Source: Oscillospiraceae bacterium (GTDB taxonomy: Bacteria > Bacillota > Clostridia > Oscillospirales > Oscillospiraceae). From it: a stretch of DNA of 64,000 nt. Below the pieces are notes generated by a model, which worked only from the letters and a program-made list of their open reading frames with translations, was not told the DNA's origin and made no database searches. Every line of letters starts with the position of its first letter. The first letter of the stretch is position 1. Both the position numbers and the translations under genes were made by a program. This document shows, piece by piece, positions 55,446-63,961 of this stretch. Location of the stretch: assembly GCA_015067975.1 (NCBI GenBank), contig SVLK01000005.1:33357-97356 (forward strand). Direction: 5' to 3'.

Positions 55446-56021
55446 TTATTGGAATCCGGTAAAAAGGCCAAACCCTTCAGTCATGGCAAACGGTGCGGGC
55501 TCTTCCTCGATTTGCTGAGGCGGCAGTACAAGCTCATCTTCCTCTTCGCGGGGCACATAGTCCACATACTGGAAACGCAGGCCGTTTTCCTCCATGATCT
55601 CGCTTTGCGCGGCGATCTCCCAATGGGGATCGGCATCCAGATCGGGGAAGAATGCATCCGCTTCAGGTGCAGCAAACACGCGCGTCACGTAGACACGGTC
55701 ACACAGACTCAGCATCTGGCGGTATACCGTAGCTCCGCCGATGATAAAGGCATCAGCACCGGCAGCGAAGATAGCGCCGGCCAATGTGCGGACCGTTTCG
55801 GCGTTTTCGGCGCTGAAATCCGGATCACTGGTGAGCACGATGTTGCGGCGGTTGGGCAGGCCCTTGCTGCCCGGCAGGCTTTGCAGTGTTTTGCGTCCCA
55901 TGATCACGGTGTGACCGGCGGTCAGCTCTTTGAAACGCTTTAAATCAGCACTGATGCGGAAGAGCAGTTGGTTTTCTTTTCCAATGCCCCAGTTTTCGCT
56001 GACGGCAACAATAGCTTGCAT
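55446..56021 (-). CDS. folA: Dihydrofolate reductase with acidic C-terminal tail
   Basis: 191 residues. The first 155 are a standard DHFR: NWGIGKENQLLF, active-site Asp in ADLKRFKELT, GRKTLQSLPG and FIIGGATVYRQ. About 35 extra residues follow (REEEDELVLPPQQIEEE...), acidic and Pro-rich, without clear fold; the gene still has a clean stop and downstream hairpin. DHFR regenerates tetrahydrofolate after thymidylate synthesis; thyA is 12 bases upstream in the same operon. Confidence 0.94.
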   Translation of the reverse strand: MQAIVAVSENWGIGKENQLLFRISADLKRFKELTAGHTVIMGRKTLQSLPGSKGLPNRRNIVLTSDPDFSAENAETVRTLAGAIFAAGADAFIIGGATVYRQMLSLCDRVYVTRVFAAPEADAFFPDLDADPHWEIAAQSEIMEENGLRFQYVDYVPREEEDELVLPPQQIEEEPAPFAMTEGFGLFTGFQ

Positions 56022-56033
56022 AGCGGTACTCCT

Positions 56034-56864
56034 TTAGATTGCAACAGGAATCTTGTCGTCAAAGGCATGAGGCTCGTAACCCTGCAGAGAGAAGCTGTCA
56101 CGGGTGAACTGATAGAAATCGGTGACAGACGTATCGATAACGAACTGCGGAGCGGCCTTGCCTTCCTTATCCAGCATCTTTTCAATGATGGGTACATGGC
56201 GGTCATAAATATGCGCGTCAGCAATGACATGCACCAGCTCGCCGGCCTCCAGTCCGCTGACCTGTGCCATCATGTGCACCAGAACAGCATACTGTACCAC
56301 GTTCCAGTTGTTGGCGGCCAGCATGTCCTGACTGCGCTGGTTCAAAATGGCGTTGAGGGTATTACCGGACACGTTGAAGGTCATGGAATAGGCACAGGGA
56401 TAAAGCGCCATCTCGTGCAGATCCTGGAAGTTGTAAATATTGGTCAGGATGCGGCGGGAGGCAGGATTATGCTTCAGGTCGTACAGCACACGATCCACCT
56501 GATCCATCTCACCCTCGCGGTACTGGTGCTTGACGCCAAGCTGATAACCGTAGGCCTTGCCGATAGAGCCGTTCTCGTCTGCCCAGCTGTCCCAGATGTG
56601 GCCGCGCAGATTCTTGATATTATTGGACTTCATCTGCCAGATCCACAGCAATTCATCAATGCAGGTTTTGAAATAAGTCCGGCGAATGGTGAGAATGGGG
56701 AATTCGGCCTTCAAATCGTAACGATTGACAATGCCGAACTTCTTCACCGTATGGGCCGGCGTACCGTCGTCCCAACGGGGACGGACATTCTGGTCGGTAT
56801 CCCACACACCGTGGGTCAGGATATCGCGGCAATTCTGCTTAAAAATTTCATCAGCGCGGCTCAT
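56034..56864 (-). CDS. thyA: Thymidylate synthase (ThyA)
   Basis: 276 residues. Catalytic Cys is in ALYPCAYSMTF (usual PPCH is changed to YPCA), with the dUMP-binding RSQDMLAANNWNVVQYA and HVIADAHIYDRH motifs and the phosphate-binding arginine in NPASRRIL. The enzyme turns dUMP to dTMP and methylene-THF to DHF, which explains pairing with folA. The altered cysteine loop marks a divergent ThyA lineage. Ribosome site AAAGGAGG. Confidence 0.94.
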   Translation of the reverse strand: MSRADEIFKQNCRDILTHGVWDTDQNVRPRWDDGTPAHTVKKFGIVNRYDLKAEFPILTIRRTYFKTCIDELLWIWQMKSNNIKNLRGHIWDSWADENGSIGKAYGYQLGVKHQYREGEMDQVDRVLYDLKHNPASRRILTNIYNFQDLHEMALYPCAYSMTFNVSGNTLNAILNQRSQDMLAANNWNVVQYAVLVHMMAQVSGLEAGELVHVIADAHIYDRHVPIIEKMLDKEGKAAPQFVIDTSVTDFYQFTRDSFSLQGYEPHAFDDKIPVAI

Positions 56865-57083
56865 AAGTGATCCTCCTTTATAGCATTTTATTCAGTATAG
56901 CACACGAAGCCGTACCAGCACAAGAAAAAGGGAAACAGGAAACAGAACTTTTTGTGCGATTAGAAAGAAAAGAACAGATACATTGTAGATTACATAACAA
57001 AACTTGGGGATTAACACGCTCTTGTGTGGGAAAATGTGTGATAATATTGCAAAGATAAAGTTTCTTTTTTAATATAGATACGC

Positions 57084-57089
57084 TATAAT
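57084..57089 (+). promoter_or_regulatory. -10 element before the symporter gene
   Basis: TATAAT about 58 bases upstream of the start; the -35 region (TTTCTT) is poor, suggesting activation or weak basal use. Confidence 0.45.
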
Positions 57090-57147
57090 ATGTATCGTGT
57101 GTGGCAGAGGCCGGAATCTCTGCTGCGGGAAAGAAGGAGGACATTAC

Positions 57148-58383
57148 ATGAAGAATGAAAAGAAAAAGCTGTCATTGACAGTCCAGATCGTCATCGGTCT
57201 GGTATTGGGCGTCATTGCAGGTCTGCTGCTGCAGAACAATGCTGCCTTTGCCAAGGAGTACATTAAGCCTTTCGGCACCATTTATCTGAACCTGATCAAG
57301 ACCATCGTGGTACCCGTGGTGCTGCTGTCCATTATCCAGGGCATCATTTCTCTGGAGGATGTGAAGAAGGTCGGCAGCATCGGTATCCGCACCGTGGCCT
57401 ACTATATGTGCACCACCGCGCTGGCTGTGACCATCGGTCTGCTGTTTGCCAATCTCCTGAGCGTGGGCGCCGGCTATGTGCTGCCCAGCGAAGAGCTGAG
57501 CTATGAGGCCACCGCAGCGCCCGGCTTTATGACCACGCTGGTCAATATTTTCCCCTCCAACATCATTCAGCCGCTGGCCAACGCCACCATGCTGCAGGTG
57601 ATCGTGATCGCTATTCTCTTCGGTTTCGGTATCATTCTGGCCGGCGAAAAGGGTAAAGTGGCCGCCAATGTGGTGGACAGCTTTGCAGAAGTTTCCTTTA
57701 AGATCATGGGTATGATCATCCGCCTGAGCGCCATCGGTGTGTTCGCCCTGATCTGCCCCGTGGTAGCGGAAAATGGTCCTAAGGTGCTGCTGCCGCTGCT
57801 GAAGGTGATCCTGGTGGCCTACGCTGCCTATATCATCCATATGCTGGTAGTATACTCCACCAGCGTGAAGCTGTTTGCCGGTATGAGCCCTCTTAAATTC
57901 TTCAAGGGCATGAGCCAGCCTATGATCTTCGCATTCTCCAGCGCCAGCAGCGTGGGCGTGCTGCCCTTCAATCTGGAGGCCACCGAGAAGAAGCTGGGCG
58001 TGCGCAAGGAGATCGGCAGCTTCGTGCTGCCGCTGGGCGCCACCATCAACATGGATGGTACTGCCATCTATCAGGGCGTTTGCGCCATCTTTATCGCCCA
58101 GATCTTCGGCTTTGACCTGACCATCTCCCAGCAGATCACCATTATTCTCACCGCCACGCTGGCCTCCATCGGTACCGCCGGCGTGCCCGGCAGCGGCATG
58201 ATCATGCTGACCATGGTGCTGCAGAGCGTGGGTCTGCCTGTGGAAGGTATCGCCCTGGTGGCCGGTATCGACCGCATTCTGGATATGGGCCGTACCGTTG
58301 TCAACATCACCGGTGACGCTGCCTGCTCCGTGTGCGTGGACGCTATGGATAAGAAGCGTGAAGCCAAGAAACTGGCAAAGTAA
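57148..58383 (+). CDS. Dicarboxylate/amino acid:cation symporter (DAACS family)
   Basis: 411 residues from the ATG seven bases after AAGGAGG. Eight-helix plus two-hairpin GltPh-type fold: hairpin 1 serines in FAFSSASSVGVLP, TM7 NMDG motif in GATINMDGTAIYQ, hairpin 2 in TAGVPGSGMIM, and TM8 DRILDMGRTVVNITGD with the aspartate and asparagine that bind the amino group. The TM8 Asp and no Arg at the side-chain site favour a neutral amino acid such as serine/threonine (SstT-like) or a small dicarboxylate; not resolved. Confidence 0.9.
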   Translation: MKNEKKKLSLTVQIVIGLVLGVIAGLLLQNNAAFAKEYIKPFGTIYLNLIKTIVVPVVLLSIIQGIISLEDVKKVGSIGIRTVAYYMCTTALAVTIGLLFANLLSVGAGYVLPSEELSYEATAAPGFMTTLVNIFPSNIIQPLANATMLQVIVIAILFGFGIILAGEKGKVAANVVDSFAEVSFKIMGMIIRLSAIGVFALICPVVAENGPKVLLPLLKVILVAYAAYIIHMLVVYSTSVKLFAGMSPLKFFKGMSQPMIFAFSSASSVGVLPFNLEATEKKLGVRKEIGSFVLPLGATINMDGTAIYQGVCAIFIAQIFGFDLTISQQITIILTATLASIGTAGVPGSGMIMLTMVLQSVGLPVEGIALVAGIDRILDMGRTVVNITGDAACSVCVDAMDKKREAKKLAK

Positions 58384-58409
58384 AACGCTGCAAAAAAACA
58401 AATACAACG

Positions 58410-58437
58410 AAAAGGAGCGCCGTAAGGCGCTCCTTTT
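58410..58437. terminator. Bidirectional terminator
   Basis: Stem AAAAGGAGCGCC/GGCGCTCCTTTT with GTAA loop, between the symporter and the convergent zinc-ribbon gene. Confidence 0.85.
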
Positions 58438-58452
58438 GTGCTGGACATGTAC

Positions 58453-58686
58453 TTACTCTGCGGATTTTGCGCTTGTATCACAGTCGATGATGACTTTTTG
58501 GCATGCGGCACAGCGGTAGGCATAGACTGTGCGGGAGTTGTCGGCAGCGCCGTTGGACAAAGGTACGCTGTCCCGCCCGAAAACGGATAAGGCAGCTACC
58601 AACTGGCGGCGCGGTGTCCATGTCAGACCATCGCGGCACTGAATGTAGCCGAGCATCATTTGCTTTTGACAGTAGGGACAGTTCAT
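58453..58686 (-). CDS. Zinc-ribbon protein
   Basis: 77 residues with CPYC at residues 3-6 and CAAC near residue 59, enough for one zinc ribbon, and the opening MNCPYCQKQMMLGYIQCRDG seen in PF20097-type proteins of Clostridia. No membrane helix. It follows the MerR-RDD gene by 16 bases and should share its dyad-controlled promoter. Function unknown. Confidence 0.7.
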   Translation of the reverse strand: MNCPYCQKQMMLGYIQCRDGLTWTPRRQLVAALSVFGRDSVPLSNGAADNSRTVYAYRCAACQKVIIDCDTSAKSAE

Positions 58687-58702
58687 AAGGGGGCTCCTTT
58701 CA

Positions 58703-60142
58703 TCACGATACTTTTTCTATGGTAAATATCATGGCGCACTGGGGCGTCTCTTCCTCCTGCGGCCATAGGCAATCCATGGAATCAATTTCGTAATAACCAG
58801 AATGCTCCAGCTGCCAGGAGATGCGCACGCCGTGAATGGTGTGCGAGGCGGGAGTAAAGGGATCATCGGCCATCGACTGCACCACGGCGTCGATCTCTTT
58901 GGTAGACAGGGGAGTGGGGTCAAAGGCCTGCACATAGGCATATACTGCCAGCAGCCGCCGGTTGGTGAATAGGGGAAGCATGCTGTCCTGATCTCCCTCT
59001 ACTGACAGAGAGAAACTGAGCCCGGTCATGAGCCCGTCCTCTTCTGTGTAAACGAAGTCGGGGGGATCAATGTCGTGCATGTGGATGACCACCCCTCCGT
59101 CGGGGCGGGGGTAATCTGTCCAGCGACCGTTTTCGTCCAGCCAGCATTCAAACTCGCGAATCTTTGCTTGCCGGTTGTAGTTTTCGGCAAACTGCGCAAT
59201 CGTCAGATCTCCTTGGTGAACAGGGCGGGAGATGAAAAGCCCGCAGAGCAGAATCAGCGCAAATTGGGCAATGATTCCGCCCACCACAGCTGCAATGCGC
59301 CAGTTTTTCTCATCCTGCAGCACCAGCTCGCTGTCCCATTCCCATGCCATTGTCTTGCCTTCAATGCAGTCGTAGTAGCGCTGATAGCCGCGAAAGATCT
59401 CTACAATAGGGATGAAGAAACCCGCGCCGGACCAAAGGGCCTGAAAGGTGCGGTAAATACCCTCGCTGTAGTCAAGCTTCTGACCGGTGTTGTTGGTAAC
59501 GCGTAATCCCAGCAGCCACTTGCCGGGGGTGGTGCCCCAGGTGCAGAGAAAAAGGGGTTCAAACAGAAGCATCATCAGCACAGATATAAAGAAGGTCAGA
59601 TCGAACCATGCGCCGCCTTGCTCGGTGGCGGGACTTTTTTGCAGCAGCAGAAGCCCCAGTATGATCCACACGGAGCCATAGAGCATCAGATCAAAGCGGC
59701 GGGCAAAGAAACGGCGCCACGGAGAACGCACACGGGGGACGGTATCCTTTTCCGGTACGCTGGCCGGTGCGCCGGCCGGTGTTTGCATGGCATCCAGATA
59801 GTGACGGGCATCCAGCGTTTCGTACCGTGCGCCGTCGCGGCGGATGTCGCGGCAAACCTGCTGCGAACATTGCAGTGCCTGTTCCTGCTGCTCCAGTGTG
59901 CGCAGATGTTCCTGCAAAGCGAGGTCCAGTTCCTTTTCGCCCCGCTGCAGTGCGCGGATCTCCTCCAGCGGCAGTTCCAGCGAGCGCAGCAGACGGATGC
60001 GCAGCAGCTGCTGCAGATCCTCCTCGCTGTAATCGCGGTAATTGTTGTCATGGCGCTGAGGCGAGATCAAACCCTCCCGTTCGTAAAAACGGATATTGCT
60101 GCGGTTCATTCCCGAGCGATCTTCCAGTTCTTTGATGGTCAT
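58703..60142 (-). CDS. MerR-RDD fusion: membrane-tethered MerR-type regulator
   Basis: 479 residues. Residues 1-70 are a MerR winged helix (TIKELEDRSGMNRSNIRFYE, then DYSEEDLQQLLRIRLLRSL); 70-105 is the dimerising coiled coil. From about 143 an RDD-type membrane domain begins (RRFFARRFDLMLYGSVWIIL; TTPGKWLLGLRV), with helices near 150, 180, 235 and 290. A C-terminal domain of about 170 residues after the last helix is probably outside the cell. MerR regulators are normally soluble, so this is a one-protein signal-to-DNA design. Its promoter has the MerR hallmark 19-bp spacer with a dyad, indicating self-control. Ribosome site AAGGGGG. Signal unknown. Confidence 0.85.
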   Translation of the reverse strand: MTIKELEDRSGMNRSNIRFYEREGLISPQRHDNNYRDYSEEDLQQLLRIRLLRSLELPLEEIRALQRGEKELDLALQEHLRTLEQQEQALQCSQQVCRDIRRDGARYETLDARHYLDAMQTPAGAPASVPEKDTVPRVRSPWRRFFARRFDLMLYGSVWIILGLLLLQKSPATEQGGAWFDLTFFISVLMMLLFEPLFLCTWGTTPGKWLLGLRVTNNTGQKLDYSEGIYRTFQALWSGAGFFIPIVEIFRGYQRYYDCIEGKTMAWEWDSELVLQDEKNWRIAAVVGGIIAQFALILLCGLFISRPVHQGDLTIAQFAENYNRQAKIREFECWLDENGRWTDYPRPDGGVVIHMHDIDPPDFVYTEEDGLMTGLSFSLSVEGDQDSMLPLFTNRRLLAVYAYVQAFDPTPLSTKEIDAVVQSMADDPFTPASHTIHGVRISWQLEHSGYYEIDSMDCLWPQEEETPQCAMIFTIEKVS

Positions 60143-60168
60143 GGGTCGTTTCCCCCTTTCTTGAGGCC

Positions 60169-60199
60169 ATGATAAGCTGTGCAGTCAGTGCACAGTCAA
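60169..60199 (-). promoter_or_regulatory. MerR-type promoter with 19-bp spacer and internal dyad
   Basis: Minus strand TTGACT, 19-base spacer, TATCAT. Between them (60177-60195) lies the inverted repeat CTGTGCA-N5-TGCACAG. Overlong spacers with a dyad are the DNA-twist target of MerR activators; it sits about 20 bases upstream of the MerR-RDD ribosome site region. Confidence 0.75.
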
Positions 60200-60255
60200 G
60201 TACTTTTTTCCTATTTTACAATATTTGCTTTTGCTGCGCAACAAAAAGCGAAACA

Positions 60256-60278
60256 GCGCACCGCTAACTGCGGTGCGC
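60256..60278 (-). terminator. Hairpin after the hypothetical gene
   Basis: 9-bp stem GCGCACCGC/GCGGTGCGC; on the minus strand followed by TGTTTCGCTTTTTG. Confidence 0.6.
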
Positions 60279-60288
60279 CGTAGAAAGG

Positions 60289-60699
60289 TCAGTCAATATC
60301 CACGCTGATGTTGTCGGTGCCGTGAAGCTCAAACTCGCTGAGATAGGTGCCCATGCGCTCCATCACCTCGTCGTAGTTCTCCGGCGTGATGGGGGGATCA
60401 TCCATATCACGCAGCGCCATCTCCTGCGCCAGGATCTCGAAGAACGTCGTGTCCTCATAGGCCATGATAGCCTCGTGGATGCCGCCCTCGGCGAAGGCGC
60501 GGGAGGGAATCAGTTCTCCCTCATACAGTTCAGTCAGCCCCGCCATGCCGTGCGTCAGGCAATGGGAGAAGATGAGACTTTCCACCTCATCATACTGGCG
60601 AATGCGGTCATCGCCGCGGGTGGAATTTAAAATCCAATTACCGATATATACCAGATCCAACAGACGCCGGAACTGCTTTTCGCTTAATTTGATTTCCAT
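60289..60699 (-). CDS. Hypothetical protein, acidic, mostly helical
   Basis: 136 residues with ribosome site GGAGGTGA. No membrane segment, signal or known motif; strongly acidic with helical patterns (EKQFRRLLDLVYIGNWIL; PENYDEVMERMGTYL). The ORF has normal codon use and is followed by a hairpin. It lies between the MerR-RDD gene and murI but is read as a separate unit. Function unknown. Confidence 0.65.
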   Translation of the reverse strand: MEIKLSEKQFRRLLDLVYIGNWILNSTRGDDRIRQYDEVESLIFSHCLTHGMAGLTELYEGELIPSRAFAEGGIHEAIMAYEDTTFFEILAQEMALRDMDDPPITPENYDEVMERMGTYLSEFELHGTDNISVDID

Positions 60700-60800
60700 A
60701 AGTCACCTCCGAAGACGTCTGTGGGAAATATAGCTGCATTATAACAGACAACGACAAAAAATACTACTGAAAAAAGCGGGGAAAAGGGCCAAAATTTAGC

Positions 60801-60829
60801 TTGTTTATCCTGCTTTGTGATAGTATAAT
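60801..60829 (+). promoter_or_regulatory. Promoter of murI-ywiB-argS
   Basis: TTGTTT, 17-base spacer, TATAAT. Confidence 0.65.
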
Positions 60830-60860
60830 AAATAAGTTACAATGTTAAGGAGGTCCAGTT

Positions 60861-61673
60861 ATGGATCAAAGACCTCTGGGAGTGTTCGACTCGGGTTTGG
60901 GCGGATTGACCGCCGTGCGCGAGCTGCGCAGCATTCTCCCCTCTGAAAACATTATATACTTTGGTGACACGTCCCGTGTCCCCTATGGCGGAAGAAGCGA
61001 AGAAATTTTGCTGCACTACGCCCGCCAGGATGTCCACTTCCTGCGCTCATTTGACATCAAGGCGATTCTGGTGGCTTGCGGTACGGTATCTACCACGGCT
61101 CTGCCGGTACTGCAGAGGGAAAACGACCTGCCCATTTTGGGCGTAGTAGAGCCTGCCTGCCGCCGCGCCGCTGCCAAGACGCGCAATAAGCGGGTGGGCC
61201 TGATTGCTACGGCGGCTTCGGTGCGCTCCGGCGCTTATGAGCGCACGTTGCAGCAGCTCGACCCGGAGATCCAGGTGGTGGGCAAGGCTTGCCCGCTGTT
61301 TGTCCCTTTGGTTGAGAATGGACGATTCCACCGCGGTGACGTGGTCATCGAAACAGTTGCCAGGGAGTATCTGGAGCCCATGAAGGCACAGGGAATGGAT
61401 ACACTGATTCTGGGCTGCACCCACTATCCGCTGCTGACGGAGATCGTGCAGGAGATTATGGGCGATGATGTGACGCTGATCAACGTGGGGCAGGAAGCTG
61501 CGTGGGAACTCAAACGCACGCTGGAGCAGAAGAATATGTGCTCCGATGCGCCGCAAGGTGAGTTAAACCTTTATGTCAGTGACCGTCCGGACGACTTCGG
61601 AGCACTTGCCTCCCAATTCCTGCAGCAGGAGCTGCGCGGAGCGGTGGGCAGCGTGGATATTGAACAGTATTGA
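60861..61673 (+). CDS. murI: Glutamate racemase
   Basis: 270 residues. Two-base racemase with cysteines in VACGTVSTTALP and LGCTHYPLL and the Asp/Ser/Gly opening GVFDSGLGGLTAVREL; YFGDTSRVPYGGRS is typical. It supplies D-glutamate for peptidoglycan. Ribosome site AAGGAGG. First gene of a probable operon with the ywiB-like and argS genes (gaps of 8 and 14 bases). Confidence 0.95.
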   Translation: MDQRPLGVFDSGLGGLTAVRELRSILPSENIIYFGDTSRVPYGGRSEEILLHYARQDVHFLRSFDIKAILVACGTVSTTALPVLQRENDLPILGVVEPACRRAAAKTRNKRVGLIATAASVRSGAYERTLQQLDPEIQVVGKACPLFVPLVENGRFHRGDVVIETVAREYLEPMKAQGMDTLILGCTHYPLLTEIVQEIMGDDVTLINVGQEAAWELKRTLEQKNMCSDAPQGELNLYVSDRPDDFGALASQFLQQELRGAVGSVDIEQY

Positions 61674-61681
61674 GGAGCGCT

Positions 61682-62098
61682 ATGGAAGAACATGTCCGCG
61701 TGAGCGTTACCACCCGCAGCATCTATGATGGCGGGGAAGATTTACTGGTTTTTACCGGCAGTGGCCTTTTGAAACGGACAGCCGACGGATGGCGTCTGCG
61801 CTACAGCGCCAAAGGAGAGGACGGCAGTCCCTCTGCTTCCGATATCGAACTGTGCGGCCACAGGGCTGCAGTGCGCAATATCACCGGCGGCTATACGCTA
61901 CAGCTTGATCCGACGCAGCAGACGTTGGCGCAGATCCCTACGGCAGCCGGAACGCTGCACATGACTGTGATGACGGAACAGTTGATCTGGGCACTGGAAG
62001 GCGAAGCTTCCGGCGACATTAACATGCATTACAAACTGCTGGCGCAGCAGCAGATCCTGTCGGATCTGCACGTCAGCATTCATCTGATAAACAAATGA
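61682..62098 (+). CDS. ywiB: DUF1934/YwiB-family beta-barrel protein
   Basis: 138 residues from the ATG four bases after GAGGAG. The pattern of a small lipocalin-like beta barrel and the place directly before argS match YwiB of B. subtilis. The usual family strand pattern ends in MHYKLLAQQQILSDLHVSI. Biochemical role is unknown. Confidence 0.82.
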   Translation: MEEHVRVSVTTRSIYDGGEDLLVFTGSGLLKRTADGWRLRYSAKGEDGSPSASDIELCGHRAAVRNITGGYTLQLDPTQQTLAQIPTAAGTLHMTVMTEQLIWALEGEASGDINMHYKLLAQQQILSDLHVSIHLINK

Positions 62099-62112
62099 GG
62101 AGAGATAGAACC

Positions 62113-63852
62113 ATGAACATGATTCAAAATGCAAAAGATCAGGTGCTGCAGCTGACGCTGGCTGCCCTGTCTCGCGCCGTGGCAGAGGGTGTGCTGCCGG
62201 AAGTGTCCGTCAAGCCCTCTGTGGAGATCCCTAAGGATACCTCTAACGGTGACTATACCACCACCTTCTGTCTGGCTGCCGCTAAGGCGATGCGCATGAA
62301 CCCCCGTCAGGTGGCACAGCTGCTGACTGAGCGCATGGAGCTGGAAGGCTCTTACTTCACCTCCGTGGAGATTGCCGGCCCCGGCTTTCTGAACTTCCGC
62401 CTGGGTACCAAGTGGTTCGCTGATACCGTTGCCTGCATTGAAAATGAGGGCGGTGACTATGGCTGCAATGATATGCTCAGCGGCAAGAAGTACATGGTGG
62501 AGTTTGTTTCTGCCAACCCCACCGGCCCCATGCATATGGGCAACGCCCGCGGCGGCGTGCTGGGCGATACGCTGGCCTCTGTGCTGCAAAAATCCGGCGC
62601 TGAAGTGTGGCGTGAGTTCTATGTCAACGATGCCGGCAATCAGATCGAGAAGTTTGCCAATAGCTTGGAAGCCCGCTATCTGCAGCTGATCCACGGTGAG
62701 GACGCTGTGGAGTTCCCCGAGGACGGCTATCACGGCGACGATATCCGCGAACTGGCCAAGGCGTTCTATGAGCGCGAGGGCGATAAGTATGACAAGGCCG
62801 ATGTGGCGCAGCGTCATGAGGCACTGGCCCAGTTCGGTCTGAGCCACAATATCCCCAAGATGAAGACGGATCTGGCCCGTTACGGCATCAACTACGACGA
62901 GTGGTTCTTCGAATCCTCTCTGCACGAGAGCGGCTATGTGGCCGATTCCGTGGCGATGCTGACCGAGCGCGGCTATACCTACGAAAAGGACGGCGCTCTG
63001 TGGCTGAAGACCAGCCAGATTATGGCCGAGAACCTGAAGAAGGCCGGCAAGTCCGATGAGGATATCGAGAAGCTGGGATTGAAGGACGACGTGCTGCGCC
63101 GTGCCAACGGTTTCTATACCTACTTTGCCGCTGATATTGCCTACCACCGCAATAAGTTCGCCGTGCGCGGCTTTGATAAGGTCATCAACATCTGGGGCGC
63201 CGACCATCACGGTCATGTGGCCCGTTTGAAGGGCGCTATGGATGCGCTGGGTCTCAACGGCAGTGAGCGGCTGGACATCGTGCTGATGCAGCTGGTGAAG
63301 TTGATGCAGGACGGCGAGGTGGTGCGTATGTCCAAGCGTACCGGTAAGGCCATCAGCCTCACCGACCTGCTGGATATGGTGCCGGTGGATGCCTGTCGCT
63401 ACTTCTTCAACGCCAAGCCCGAGACCCAGATGGATTTCGACCTGGGGCTGGCCGTTCGTGAGGACAGCGAGAACCCCGTATACTATGTGCAGTACGCCCA
63501 CGCCCGCATCTGCACGCTGCTGAAGAATCTGGAGGCGGAGGGCTACGCTGTGCCCACGGCTGCTGACGTGGATTTCACCCTGCTGTCCGGCGAGGCGGAG
63601 ATCGCCCTCATCAAGCAGCTGGCTGTGTACTGCGAGGCCGTGCGTCTGGCTGCCCGTGACTACGATCCCAGTCACATCAACCGCTACCTCACCGAGCTGG
63701 CAGCTGCATTCCATAAGTTCTATAATGCTTGCCGCATCAAGGGCGAGGAGACAGCGGTGCTGTGCGCCCGTCTGAAGCTGGCTGACACCGTGCGCAGCGT
63801 GTTGCGTAACGGCATGGAGCTGATCGGCAGCTCCGCTCCCGAAAAGATGTAA
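62113..63852 (+). CDS. argS: Arginyl-tRNA synthetase
   Basis: 579 residues from the ATG after GAGGAGAGATAG. Class I enzyme: N-terminal Add1 domain (VEIPKDTSNGDYTTT), HIGH-like motif in ANPTGPMHMGNARGG, KMSKS-like RMSKRTGKAISL, and an anticodon-binding DALR domain at the end (YVQYAHARICTLLKN). It charges tRNA-Arg. Last gene of the murI-ywiB-argS unit. Confidence 0.96.
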   Translation: MNMIQNAKDQVLQLTLAALSRAVAEGVLPEVSVKPSVEIPKDTSNGDYTTTFCLAAAKAMRMNPRQVAQLLTERMELEGSYFTSVEIAGPGFLNFRLGTKWFADTVACIENEGGDYGCNDMLSGKKYMVEFVSANPTGPMHMGNARGGVLGDTLASVLQKSGAEVWREFYVNDAGNQIEKFANSLEARYLQLIHGEDAVEFPEDGYHGDDIRELAKAFYEREGDKYDKADVAQRHEALAQFGLSHNIPKMKTDLARYGINYDEWFFESSLHESGYVADSVAMLTERGYTYEKDGALWLKTSQIMAENLKKAGKSDEDIEKLGLKDDVLRRANGFYTYFAADIAYHRNKFAVRGFDKVINIWGADHHGHVARLKGAMDALGLNGSERLDIVLMQLVKLMQDGEVVRMSKRTGKAISLTDLLDMVPVDACRYFFNAKPETQMDFDLGLAVREDSENPVYYVQYAHARICTLLKNLEAEGYAVPTAADVDFTLLSGEAEIALIKQLAVYCEAVRLAARDYDPSHINRYLTELAAAFHKFYNACRIKGEETAVLCARLKLADTVRSVLRNGMELIGSSAPEKM

Positions 63853-63862
63853 AAAGCAAAAA

Positions 63863-63916
63863 AGAAGTCCCCCGAAGGGTAATATCACTTAGTTAGTGGC
63901 ATTACCTGTAGGGTGG
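63863..63916. repeat. Hairpin element after argS, possible disrupted terminator
   Basis: GAAGTCCCCC-GAA-GGG looks like the first half of a terminator whose second half is replaced by a separate hairpin: GGTAATatCACT-TAGTT-AGTGgcATTACC. Outer CCC/GGG pairs can close it. It may be a small inserted repeat or a structured RNA; no copy exists elsewhere in the window that I can see. Confidence 0.4.
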
Positions 63917-63927
63917 CATCCAAAAAA

Positions 63928-63961
63928 GAATGAGTGCATCCGTCGACGGATGCACTCATTC
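63928..63961 (-). terminator. Terminator of a convergent gene beyond the right edge
   Basis: A perfect 34-base palindrome (GAATGAGTGCATCCGTC and complement). The six-T run is on the minus strand, so it ends transcription coming from the right. Confidence 0.7.

Noticed and set aside
57172-58407. 411-codon antisense ORF over the symporter
   Set aside because: His/Gln/Asp-rich low-complexity product typical of antisense reading of a membrane protein.
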